Shown piece after piece: positions 57,440 to 64,000 of a stretch of 64,000 nucleotides of DNA. Source of the stretch: Funiculus sociatus GB2-C1. Lineage in GTDB: Bacteria > Cyanobacteriota > Cyanobacteriia > Cyanobacteriales > FACHB-T130. Location: NCBI RefSeq assembly GCF_039962115.1, contig NZ_JAMPKJ010000014.1, positions 43,020 to 107,019 on the forward strand, written 5' to 3'. The translations under genes were made by a program, and so were the position numbers. Every line of letters begins with the position of its first letter. Positions within the stretch are counted from its first letter, which is position 1. The notes under the pieces are model-generated. The model saw only the letters and a program-made list of their open reading frames with translations, did not search any database and was not told the DNA's origin.

Positions 57440-58231
57440 TCACGCCAAGAATAAAGCTGCTCCAATAACGTGCAGAACGATGTCACTCCAGAAGTGCGCT
57501 ACCATTGCGGCTAAAAGTCCCTTTCTCCAATAGAGCCAGCCAAAAAGCAATCCTGGGATACCGTTGAGCAATAGGGCCCGTGTGACCACAAAGGGAGTTA
57601 GGGGAACTAGACGAGCGGTTATTGGTAAGTGACCCGCCCCAAAAATTAAGGCAGTTAGAGCGATCGCGCTCCACATTACACTTGACTTAGGATGTTGCTG
57701 ACGGGTGAGCTTTGTTCCCAACCAAACCAGTAACGTCATCAAACCCAAGCGCAACAGCAATTCCTCGGTAATCCCACCGTAGAAGGAAGCCAAAAAACCT
57801 TGCCACAGTGAGGGAAGCGGTACTTTGCGTAAGGCATCAGGTAAAAAGGGGACAAACACAAAAATCTCTAGCAGCAACATAATCCCTGCTACAATCACAC
57901 CTGCACCAACAGATATGGGTAGGGATGCCCGAAACCGATGAGACGCTTGCGGGTCGCCTGCTAACCAGGCTTTAAGCACGGGTGCGCCTAGTCCAACTTT
58001 ACCCCCTAACCAAAGCCCCAGCCCGGTGACGAAAGCTGTTTGCACCGAAGCTTGTATTGTGACTAATAGCAAGAATTGCCAAATAGGTATGGAAGGCGGC
58101 TCGATTAAGCTCAAAATATAAGGAAGGCTTGCTAAGGAGCCAAGCACTCCGCCAGCCGTTAGTATTCCAAAGACTTTTAAGTTCGCGGACTTATTTGGCT
58201 CTAAGGTTGCTTTCCTAGACATCCTAATCAT
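57440..58231 (-). CDS. CPBP-family intramembrane glutamic protease (Abi/CAAX)
   Basis: 263 residues, about seven to eight hydrophobic helices. Catalytic motifs: ITEELLLRLGLM (EExxxR), FGAGHLPIT (the FxxxH motif) and FLYW-like LLFGWLYWRKGLLAAMVAHF with HFWSDIVLH (HxxxN/D). The family cleaves prenylated or anti-sigma-type membrane peptides, or processes peptides in bacteriocin immunity. Its substrate here is unknown. ATG at 58231; MSRK at 58222 is an alternative start. Confidence 0.85.
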   Translation of the reverse strand: MIRMSRKATLEPNKSANLKVFGILTAGGVLGSLASLPYILSLIEPPSIPIWQFLLLVTIQASVQTAFVTGLGLWLGGKVGLGAPVLKAWLAGDPQASHRFRASLPISVGAGVIVAGIMLLLEIFVFVPFLPDALRKVPLPSLWQGFLASFYGGITEELLLRLGLMTLLVWLGTKLTRQQHPKSSVMWSAIALTALIFGAGHLPITARLVPLTPFVVTRALLLNGIPGLLFGWLYWRKGLLAAMVAHFWSDIVLHVIGAALFLA

Positions 58232-58420
58232 CTATAGTTTTCTCAAATTTCAGCTAAGTTTCACCATAGAATTAGCTAGAGCGATCGCACTTCCTCCATT
58301 AGGGTTCACCTAACTGGGCGAACAAAAAAAGCTTTGTTGCTAACTTAAGAGCTATTTGCTGGATATACCTTTAATCCAGTTTGGTGCTGTATCTTAGAAA
58401 CAAGCACTGGTAGGCAAGCT

Positions 58421-58879
58421 ATGGATTTTGAACCGGAAGTCACCACTACATCGACACCCAAAGCCGCCGAATTTGACTACCCTCAAGCAAAGCCTCTAGC
58501 ATTGCTGCGGGATACAGAATGTTTGCTGCGACGCAAAACCGTAAAAACCTTAATGCCAGTTTTGCCGCCGCCTGTGGCAAATAATTTGCAAGCAGCTTCA
58601 GCAGTTGCAGATGAGTCTCTCAGCGAGTTGGCAGAAATTGACCTAGATGCCATCAGTGATGATGAACTAAAACCCGCTAGAATTTTCATCGGTTTGACCT
58701 TTTCGGGGTTTGGGGCGCTATTTATGGTTTTATTGGTACTTTATTTAGATGCCCTGCACCCGGAACTTAGTGCAGCAGAACAGATTCGAGAATATTGGTA
58801 TCAATACGTCTGGTTTGTCTGTTTAGGTGTTGCTGGGATGATGATATTGGGTCGAGAAGCGATGCGTCCGAAGAATTAA
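58421..58879 (+). CDS. Cyanobacterial small membrane protein, function unknown
   Basis: 152 residues. The N-terminal 85 residues are soluble and acidic toward the end (SELAEIDLDAISDDELKPA). Two transmembrane helices follow: ARIFIGLTFSGFGALFMVLL and QYVWFVCLGVAGMMILG, with a short hairpin between them and a basic tail (REAMRPKN). I do not recognise the family. Monocistronic by spacing. Confidence 0.6.
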   Translation: MDFEPEVTTTSTPKAAEFDYPQAKPLALLRDTECLLRRKTVKTLMPVLPPPVANNLQAASAVADESLSELAEIDLDAISDDELKPARIFIGLTFSGFGALFMVLLVLYLDALHPELSAAEQIREYWYQYVWFVCLGVAGMMILGREAMRPKN

Positions 58880-58936
58880 AAATTGAGAATGGATTTTTAA
58901 TTTAAGTAGGCGGATGCGATTAGATTGAAGGTGTTC

Positions 58937-59001
58937 GTAGGTTGGGTTGACGTAGGAAACTCAACATCTGCATGGGTTAGCGATAGCGTAACCCATCCTA
59001 C
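58937..59001. repeat. 65-bp repeat with imperfect terminal inverted repeats
   Basis: GTAGGTTGGGTT (58937) faces AACCCATCCTAC (58990-59001). Inside, ATGGGTTA pairs with TAACCCAT around a 9-base loop. This GTTGGGTT family is widespread in cyanobacteria; weaker relatives are at 17152 and 30540. It sits 43 bases before the response regulator start. Confidence 0.65.
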
Positions 59002-59044
59002 AAATAATTAATCCCACCTACTTACTAATTTTTAATTGTTATAA

Positions 59045-59752
59045 ATGGATATTTTGATTGTTGAGGATGAACCGGAAATTGCTAAGCTCATCCAGACAGC
59101 TTTAGAACGAGAGGGTTTTTCTTGCCATCACTCCCGCGATGGTTTGAAAGCTTTACAAGTTTTTCAGGAGCAACAACCGGATTTAATAGTTCTTGATTTG
59201 ATGCTACCTGGTTTGGATGGGCTGGAAGTGTGTGCCAGAATCCGACAGAAACCTGGTGCGAAAGACCCTTATATTTTGATGCTGACCGCTAGGGGTGAGG
59301 AAATTGACCGCGTTATTGGACTTTCTACTGGTGCTGATGATTATCTGGTCAAACCGTTTAGTCCTAGAGAATTGGTTGCTAGAGTAAGGGCCTTATTGCG
59401 CCGCAGCTTGCGTCAGAGAGGACAGCATCAGGTTTATCATACCCAACATTTCACTGTTGATGTAGAGCAGCGCACTGCCAAACGCCAAATCGATTCTCAA
59501 CAATCAGAAATTTTAGATTTGACGACTCTGGAATTTAACTTGTTATCTACTTTTATCAGTCATCCCGGTAGAGTTTGGAACCGAACGCAACTAATAGAGA
59601 AACTTTGGGGGGATGACTTTTTTGGGGATGAACGAGTTGTAGATACTCATGTGGCGCGGTTGCGGAAAAAAATTGAGCCAGATCCAGCCAATCCTAGCTT
59701 TATTAAGACGGTGGTAGGTGTTGGCTATAAATTTGAAGATGCCATAGGATAA
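59045..59752 (+). CDS. OmpR/PhoB-family response regulator
   Basis: 235 residues. Receiver domain 1-120: ILIVEDEPEIAKLI, phosphoacceptor Asp in LIVLDLMLPGLDG, MLTARGEE and YLVKPFSPRELVARV. A winged-helix DNA-binding domain follows (LTTLEFNLLSTFISHPGRVW, VVDTHVARLRKKIEPDP, KTVVGVGYKFE). The stop is two bases before the start of the kinase gene, so the two are translationally coupled. Complete. Confidence 0.95.
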   Translation: MDILIVEDEPEIAKLIQTALEREGFSCHHSRDGLKALQVFQEQQPDLIVLDLMLPGLDGLEVCARIRQKPGAKDPYILMLTARGEEIDRVIGLSTGADDYLVKPFSPRELVARVRALLRRSLRQRGQHQVYHTQHFTVDVEQRTAKRQIDSQQSEILDLTTLEFNLLSTFISHPGRVWNRTQLIEKLWGDDFFGDERVVDTHVARLRKKIEPDPANPSFIKTVVGVGYKFEDAIG

Positions 59753-59754
59753 AA

Positions 59755-60852
59755 ATGCCGTTGAATAAAGTTGGATTGCGATCGCGTCTATTTCTTTCCC
59801 ACCTCTTAGTCATGATGGTAGGAGTGGGTAGCCTACTGGCGATTAGCAAATTGTCTTCCCCGCGCTTTTTTATCGTGCAGCTGCAACAAATCGAAATTTC
59901 CGGGGTGCAAGTACGCTATGCCCGGAGACAGCTGGTAAGAAGCTTTGAAACAGCTTGGAGTCGCAGCACCTTATTATCAGTTCTTGTGGGTGCTACCGCT
60001 GCTGGTGGATTGAGCTATTTGGTAACGCGGCGGATCGTCCAGCCTTTGAAACAAATGGAACAAATCACCCAAAAGTTTGCTGCCGGACATCTGGATGAAC
60101 GACTACCAAACAGCGAAATTCGGGAACTCAATCGGCTGGCTGCAAGTTTTAATCGCATGGCATCCAGTCTCGAAGGAGTGGAACAGCGGCGACGGGAACT
60201 TATTAGCGACCTCACTCACGAACTTCGGACACCCCTAACAGTGATTCGCGGTTATTTGGAGGAGATGGCTGACGGCGGAATTGAACCATCGCCAGAAGTT
60301 TACCAGCAGCTGGTGCGCGAAACCACTAGGTTAGAGCGGTTAGTCAACGATTTGCAGGAACTTTCTAAGGCGGAAGCTGGCTATCTGCCGATTAATCTCC
60401 AGCCTGTTAATTTACGACCTTTATTAGAGTCTCTGGTAGAAAGATTTTCTGAGCAGTTGCTAGAAGATGGCCCGGTAGCCCTGAAATTAGACTGTCCGCC
60501 CCAACTGCCCCCCGTCTTAGCTGATATTGACCGCGTGGAACAGGTTTTGGTGAATCTGTTGGGAAATGCGCTGCTATACACCAGTTTTGGTTCGATTACT
60601 GTCCGTGTTTGGAGTGCATCACAACGGCTGTGGATTGCTGTAGTTGATACGGGTAAAGGAATTGCACCGGAAGATTTGCCCCATGTCTTTGAGCGTTTTT
60701 GGCGGGCTGACGAGTCTCGTCAAAATTCTAGAGGAACTGGCATCGGGTTAGCTATCTCCTCGCGCTTGATTGAATTGCAAGGCGGCCAGATTGAGGTAGA
60801 AAGTAAGCTGGGCATGGGCAGCACGTTTCGTTTTTTTCTGCCTTTGGCTTGA
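59755..60852 (+). CDS. Membrane sensor histidine kinase (HAMP-HisKA-HATPase)
   Basis: 365 residues. Two membrane helices (about 11-29 and 73-90) flank a very short periplasmic loop of roughly 40 residues, so sensing may be in the membrane. HAMP covers TRRIVQPLKQMEQITQKFAA. H-box SDLTHELRTPLTVIRGY, N-box QVLVNLLGNALLYT, G1 VDTGKGIAPED, F-box FERFWRADESR and G2 GTGIGLAIS are intact. Cognate partner is the regulator directly upstream; signal unknown. Confidence 0.93.
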   Translation: MPLNKVGLRSRLFLSHLLVMMVGVGSLLAISKLSSPRFFIVQLQQIEISGVQVRYARRQLVRSFETAWSRSTLLSVLVGATAAGGLSYLVTRRIVQPLKQMEQITQKFAAGHLDERLPNSEIRELNRLAASFNRMASSLEGVEQRRRELISDLTHELRTPLTVIRGYLEEMADGGIEPSPEVYQQLVRETTRLERLVNDLQELSKAEAGYLPINLQPVNLRPLLESLVERFSEQLLEDGPVALKLDCPPQLPPVLADIDRVEQVLVNLLGNALLYTSFGSITVRVWSASQRLWIAVVDTGKGIAPEDLPHVFERFWRADESRQNSRGTGIGLAISSRLIELQGGQIEVESKLGMGSTFRFFLPLA

Positions 60853-61063
60853 GTATAAATTTTTGATTTCGGATTGGGATCAGCTACCTACAACTTTCTT
60901 TCGCCACAGATTCTCTACACAAGTTGGTCACATGGTTGTAACACCAGGCTGATAGGCTGTAAGTATCAGCCACTACTATTTATTGTAACGTTTTGTAAAG
61001 AAATAGTAATTGCCGATCTAGATTACGGGAACCCTTATAAAAGAAGTTGTTCTGGAGACACTT

Positions 61064-61264
61064 ATGATCTGCGTAGAAGTTATTTATCTGCTGATAGCCA
61101 CCACTTTGTTTACTATCTGGTTAGACTTCTTCAAGCGCGATCGCACTTGGAAGACACAAGAGCGCCTTGCAGGTTTTGTGACTTTGGTGGTAGCAACTAT
61201 TTTCTGGCCTCTGGTTCTTCCCATTGCTTATATAGAAATTTTGAAATCCAAATCTCAATTATAA
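61064..61264 (+). CDS. Small two-helix membrane protein
   Basis: 66 residues: VEVIYLLIATTLFTIWLDFF and GFVTLVVATIFWPLVLPIAY are two membrane helices joined by a basic loop (KRDRTWKTQER). TCTGGAGACACTT precedes the ATG, a good ribosome binding site. A competing longer frame at 60874-61311 in a different frame has no coding look. I do not recognise the family; small membrane proteins of this layout are common in cyanobacteria. Confidence 0.65.
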   Translation: MICVEVIYLLIATTLFTIWLDFFKRDRTWKTQERLAGFVTLVVATIFWPLVLPIAYIEILKSKSQL

Positions 61265-62189
61265 GGAAAAGTAATACTGCTTTTATTTTCCTTGATGCTA
61301 TTCTCAGTTGAGAAAAGCAATTGAATTATATGAGTTCTTGTAAAGAGACTATTGTCAAATAATTGTCAATCAGTCTGGCGATTCATATATCTAGGACGAG
61401 TATTTGGTATAGCTTGATAAAAATGCTGCTTGAAATGCTTTTAGATCGCATGACATTGGATATAAAAGTATTTCAAGCAGTATTTCACTTTCACACCTTT
61501 AATATTGATATCAGTGGTATTTAGTCGCCACCATAAAAGAACTTGATAGATAGAAAAACAGGGGATTAAGCTTTCCCTTACGCAGGTGTGCAACTGCATC
61601 TCCACGGGTTTAAGCCGCAGCAAGTTAGGGTGAATGCTACAGAGGTTGCTGTTGAGGGGAAAAATGGAGTCCAAACCCTACCTATTGTGGGCTGTTCCGG
61701 TGGGACATCGCTTCCACCAAGCTCGCTTTTAAAGAAAGTTCACAAAGAGCACTTCTTCAGAAATAAGTATGTATTCTACTTCTCTTTCTCTAGGCAGACG
61801 CAAAACAGCGGCTTTGGCTTTTAAATTACAAGTAATTGGTCTTTATCCTATCCCATGACGATAAGTTGCCTGATTTAATTGGGTGGCGGGGAATTTTATC
61901 ATTGCCTAGTTGGGCATTTTAAAAACAGTGGAAAGAAACCTTTATTGAGTTTAAAAATAAGGGGTTCTCTGTACCTAATCAGTAGGGCAATTTATCAATT
62001 ATGCCTAAAATATTATAGTTTTGAAAGCGTTCCCAAATGATACAAAATAATCTAGAAAATAACGTTTTGGCTCAAGGGTTGTGGAAAGTAAAGGGAGCGA
62101 TCGCGTTAGGGCTAATTAAGTAAAATTCAGGCAGTTTGATCGGAGCTAGAAGTCATATAAAATAAAGTAAAAGTTATTTTATAAAGTTG
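61265..62189. other. Long gene-poor region with possible decayed fragments
   Basis: About 925 bases without an intact gene. At 61575-61824 a plus frame reads AFPYAGVQLHLHGFKPQQVR then VNATEVAVEGKNG, resembling the C-terminal domain of some glycoside hydrolases, but it is too short to name. At 61860-62020 another frame (DKLPDLIGWRGILSLPSWAF, KQWKETFIEFKNKGFSVPNQ) is broken by two stops. The pattern suggests a region of gene decay. Confidence 0.35.
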
Positions 62190-62390
62190 GTTGCGACAAC
62201 AACACCTATTAAAGAGGACACAAAGGTTGTCGCTACTGGTCTTCTTCGCCCGTTCGTTGTCGTTGACATTAAAAAAGAACACGATTTAACCTGGGATTTG
62301 GAATTGCAAAGAAAACTGGAAGTGGAATAGAAGAACAAGCCCATACTGGTTGTTAAAGATGTATACCCAGCAGCCCCAGTAACGCTATAA
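62190..62390 (+). pseudogene. Truncated paralogue of the downstream lipoprotein, with in-frame amber
   Basis: The frame reads VATTTPIKEDTKVVATGLLR, PFVVVDIKKEHDLTWDLELQ and RKLEVE, then TAG (62328), then KNKPILVVKDVYPAAPVTL to a stop. Its last part aligns by eye with the C-terminus of the intact lipoprotein downstream (VTGLVRKFVKAEIERDFDFN, LQPELKIEYENQPVVIAQSV), so it is the tail of an OB-fold-like repeat. The N-terminus and signal are missing and a stop codon interrupts it. A terminator-like hairpin follows. Confidence 0.7.
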
Positions 62391-62409
62391 GCTGACAGGC
62401 TTATAATTT

Positions 62410-62440
62410 AAGGGGAAGCAAGTTGCTTCCCCTTAGTTTT
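62410..62440 (+). terminator. Rho-independent terminator after the decayed gene
   Basis: AAGGGGAAGCA (62410-62420) pairs with TGCTTCCCCTT (62424-62434) around AGT, followed by AGTTTT. A retained terminator supports a former transcription unit here. Confidence 0.75.
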
Positions 62441-62592
62441 ATGAATCGGTTTTTATTCTCTTTCAAGTATTAGATTACCGAAACTTCATAAATTTTATCT
62501 GCCCCACACTGAAGAAAGAAAAATTACTTTTTATAGTGACTATTTTCGAGTGATTGATAAGAGTATAGAGATTTTGAAGAGTGGTAATCTTA

Positions 62593-63351
62593 ATGGTAAA
62601 TAAATGTTTGCATAAATGGAAGGCTAAAGAAGCAATCGCTCTATTACTCTTTGCTGTATTTATTGCCGCGTGTAGTCCCTCATCTACTCCTGAGGCTACC
62701 ACTACGATAAGTAAAGTTGTTGACAAATCGGCTAAGGATTTCATAGGCAAAACTATAACTGTAAATGGCGAAGTCGAAGAACTTATGGGCTCAAAAGCGT
62801 TCTTAATCGAAGGGGAAACGCTATTTATCGACCCAGTAGTGTTGATAGTAAGTGTTAAAAAAGCGCGTTTAATTGAAGATTCTCATGTCAGAGTGACGGG
62901 TAAAGTTACTAAATTTATTCTTGCCGATATCGAGAGAAATTTGAGCCTTGATTTAGAGGATAATTTATTTAAAAAATACGAGGGCGAATCTGTAATTATA
63001 GCCTCGGATGTGACTCTAACACCCGAACCGGGTGAAGTCGGAGAAGAACCAAATAAATACTTTGGTCAGGTTGTAACTGTAACTAGCAATGTTGAAAAAG
63101 TTATCAGCTCAAATACCTTTCTACTCGATGACCAAGAATTGATTGGCGGTAAAGAGTTACTGGTAACAGGTGCCGTTATAGCAGGAGATCCGATTAAAAA
63201 AGGTGAAATTGTTGAAGTGACGGGTCTAGTCCGTAAGTTTGTTAAAGCCGAAATCGAAAGAGATTTTGATTTTAACTTGCAGCCTGAATTGAAAATAGAA
63301 TATGAGAACCAACCTGTAGTAATTGCTCAGTCAGTCAAAAGGTTGAAATGA
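62593..63351 (+). CDS. Lipoprotein with two OB-fold-like repeats
   Basis: 252 residues from ATG 62593. Lipobox FIAACSPS (Cys about 27) marks a membrane-anchored lipoprotein. Two similar units follow: KDFIGKTITVNGEVEELMGS...VRVTGKVTKFILADIERNLS (about 47-135) and NKYFGQVVTVTSNVEKVISS...VEVTGLVRKFVKAEIERDFD (about 155-245). Each looks like a small beta-barrel with an exposed GKxxxVxGxVxxx start. Function is unknown. Upstream lies a decayed paralogue. Confidence 0.75.
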   Translation: MVNKCLHKWKAKEAIALLLFAVFIAACSPSSTPEATTTISKVVDKSAKDFIGKTITVNGEVEELMGSKAFLIEGETLFIDPVVLIVSVKKARLIEDSHVRVTGKVTKFILADIERNLSLDLEDNLFKKYEGESVIIASDVTLTPEPGEVGEEPNKYFGQVVTVTSNVEKVISSNTFLLDDQELIGGKELLVTGAVIAGDPIKKGEIVEVTGLVRKFVKAEIERDFDFNLQPELKIEYENQPVVIAQSVKRLK

Positions 63352-63554
63352 GAGAGTGAGCCATTTAGTGGGTAGGGCTATTTTGCACAAACCAAACTTA
63401 CAACGGTAATAGGTTTTCTCCAATCACTAATTATTCACAAATTATTGTTTACGAAGAAATTAAAATTTCTATATAGCAATCTTATTTAATTTGTCTTGGC
63501 GCTTGGGTTAAAAAAAGTAGCTTTCAGCCCAGTAAATAAGATTATTAGATTAGT

Positions 63555-63995
63555 TTATGGGGGATCAATGCGACGATACCGCGCTTGAATCAACATATAG
63601 AGAGAATAGGCCATGAAACCGAAAGCGATCGCGCCTAGAATCCACTGACCGAGAGCTTCTTCTGCAAGCGCTTGCAGAGAACCCCCCAGTCCTTGAACTT
63701 CGCCTGGGTCATCCTGAAGTGCAGCTTGAATCACCAAAAGACCAATAAGACCGAAAGCAGCACCACGCGCAGAAATACCAAATCTGCCAAGCCAAGTTGC
63801 CCATTGTATCTGAGCTTTACTCATGTTGAGCAATTTGAAGTGTTTGCGGAATTTAGCAGTGTAGGCTTCGTACAAAAAGGAAACACCCTGACTGCCTGAC
63901 AGAAGTAGGTGAAAGCCAATAGCCGCGGGGAATTTGTGAAAAAGGGTAGAGGGACATGAGAGGCTAGAGTTACCACACAACAGCCATCTATTCAT
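63555..63995 (-). CDS. DUF1206 family membrane protein, N-terminus uncertain
   Basis: About 147 visible residues, reaching the right edge. QIQWATWLGRFGISARGAAF and GLIGLLVIQAALQDDPGEVQ, then ILGAIAFGFMAYSLYMLIQARYRRI form the last repeat of DUF1206, which usually has three two-helix repeats in about 270 residues. Residues 1-30 (CGNSSLSCPSTLFHKFPAAI) look non-homologous, so the gene is probably frameshifted or 5' truncated near 63900, or continues beyond the window in another frame. Confidence 0.6.
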   Translation of the reverse strand: MNRWLLCGNSSLSCPSTLFHKFPAAIGFHLLLSGSQGVSFLYEAYTAKFRKHFKLLNMSKAQIQWATWLGRFGISARGAAFGLIGLLVIQAALQDDPGEVQGLGGSLQALAEEALGQWILGAIAFGFMAYSLYMLIQARYRRIDPP

Positions 63996-64000
63996 GACAA

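Noticed and set aside
60874..61311. Plus-strand 145-codon open frame
   Set aside because: It overlaps the better-supported 66-residue two-helix protein in another frame, lacks a ribosome binding site and has no coherent hydrophobic or domain pattern.

Overview
The window comes from a cyanobacterial chromosome, most likely a filamentous or otherwise large-genome species. The palindrome GCGATCGC (HIP1) and its GCGATCGC-like variants recur throughout, inside genes and between them. Cyanobacterium-typical genes are present: SipA, Tab2/DUF1092, a 566-residue RibBA with a C-terminal extension, the acpP-fabF-tkt block, PEP-CTERM proteins and a multi-PAS/GAF diguanylate cyclase. Several families of short G-rich, C-rich or palindromic repeats fill intergenic spaces and in places enter coding sequence. 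I see no tRNA, rRNA, CRISPR array, transposase or prophage.

Layout. 1-4.8 kb: 3' end of a nucleoside deaminase, decayed gene remnants, a PEP-CTERM protein, a Spy-like periplasmic protein, a uracil-DNA-glycosylase-family protein, then a cobalamin riboswitch in front of cbiX, and sipA. 5-12.2 kb (minus strand): an acyltransferase, a long pentapeptide-repeat protein, a beta-propeller-like membrane-anchored protein and a YcgQ/YcgR-type permease pair, separated by large palindromic G/C-rich repeats. 12.4-21.9 kb (plus): a signalling block. One CBS-like input module occurs three times, fused once to GGDEF and twice to histidine kinase cores (one with a degenerate ATP lid), followed by a 1469-residue PAS/GAF/GGDEF sensor. 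22-31 kb: L,D-transpeptidase, rimM, DUF4394 PEP-CTERM protein, avtA-like aminotransferase, glgP, Tab2 family protein. 31-38 kb: REC-kinase hybrid, a second UDG-family protein, a CPA1 antiporter, a CrtH-like FAD enzyme, Uma2 nuclease. 38.2-41.8 kb: a MocR/PdxR-type regulator divergent from a GNAT / PNPOx-like / pdxJ operon, a compact vitamin B6 locus that looks acquired. 42-52.9 kb: TPR protein, ribBA, an XRE regulator, argC, eno, gloA, tkt, fabF, acpP. 53.4-55.9 kb: an ATP-grasp ligase and an isoaspartyl peptidase in tandem, preceded by a decayed SDR. 56.3-64 kb: HdrB-like protein, CPBP protease, a two-component pair, a small membrane protein, a decayed paralogue upstream of a two-repeat lipoprotein, and a DUF1206 protein at the right edge.

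The most interesting items are the triplicated-input signalling cluster with its apparent pseudokinase, the PdxR-B6 locus with a direct-repeat operator candidate, the ATP-grasp/isoaspartyl-peptidase pair, and repeat-derived insertions inside signalling and TPR genes. All assignments come from reading motifs by eye; no database search was run.
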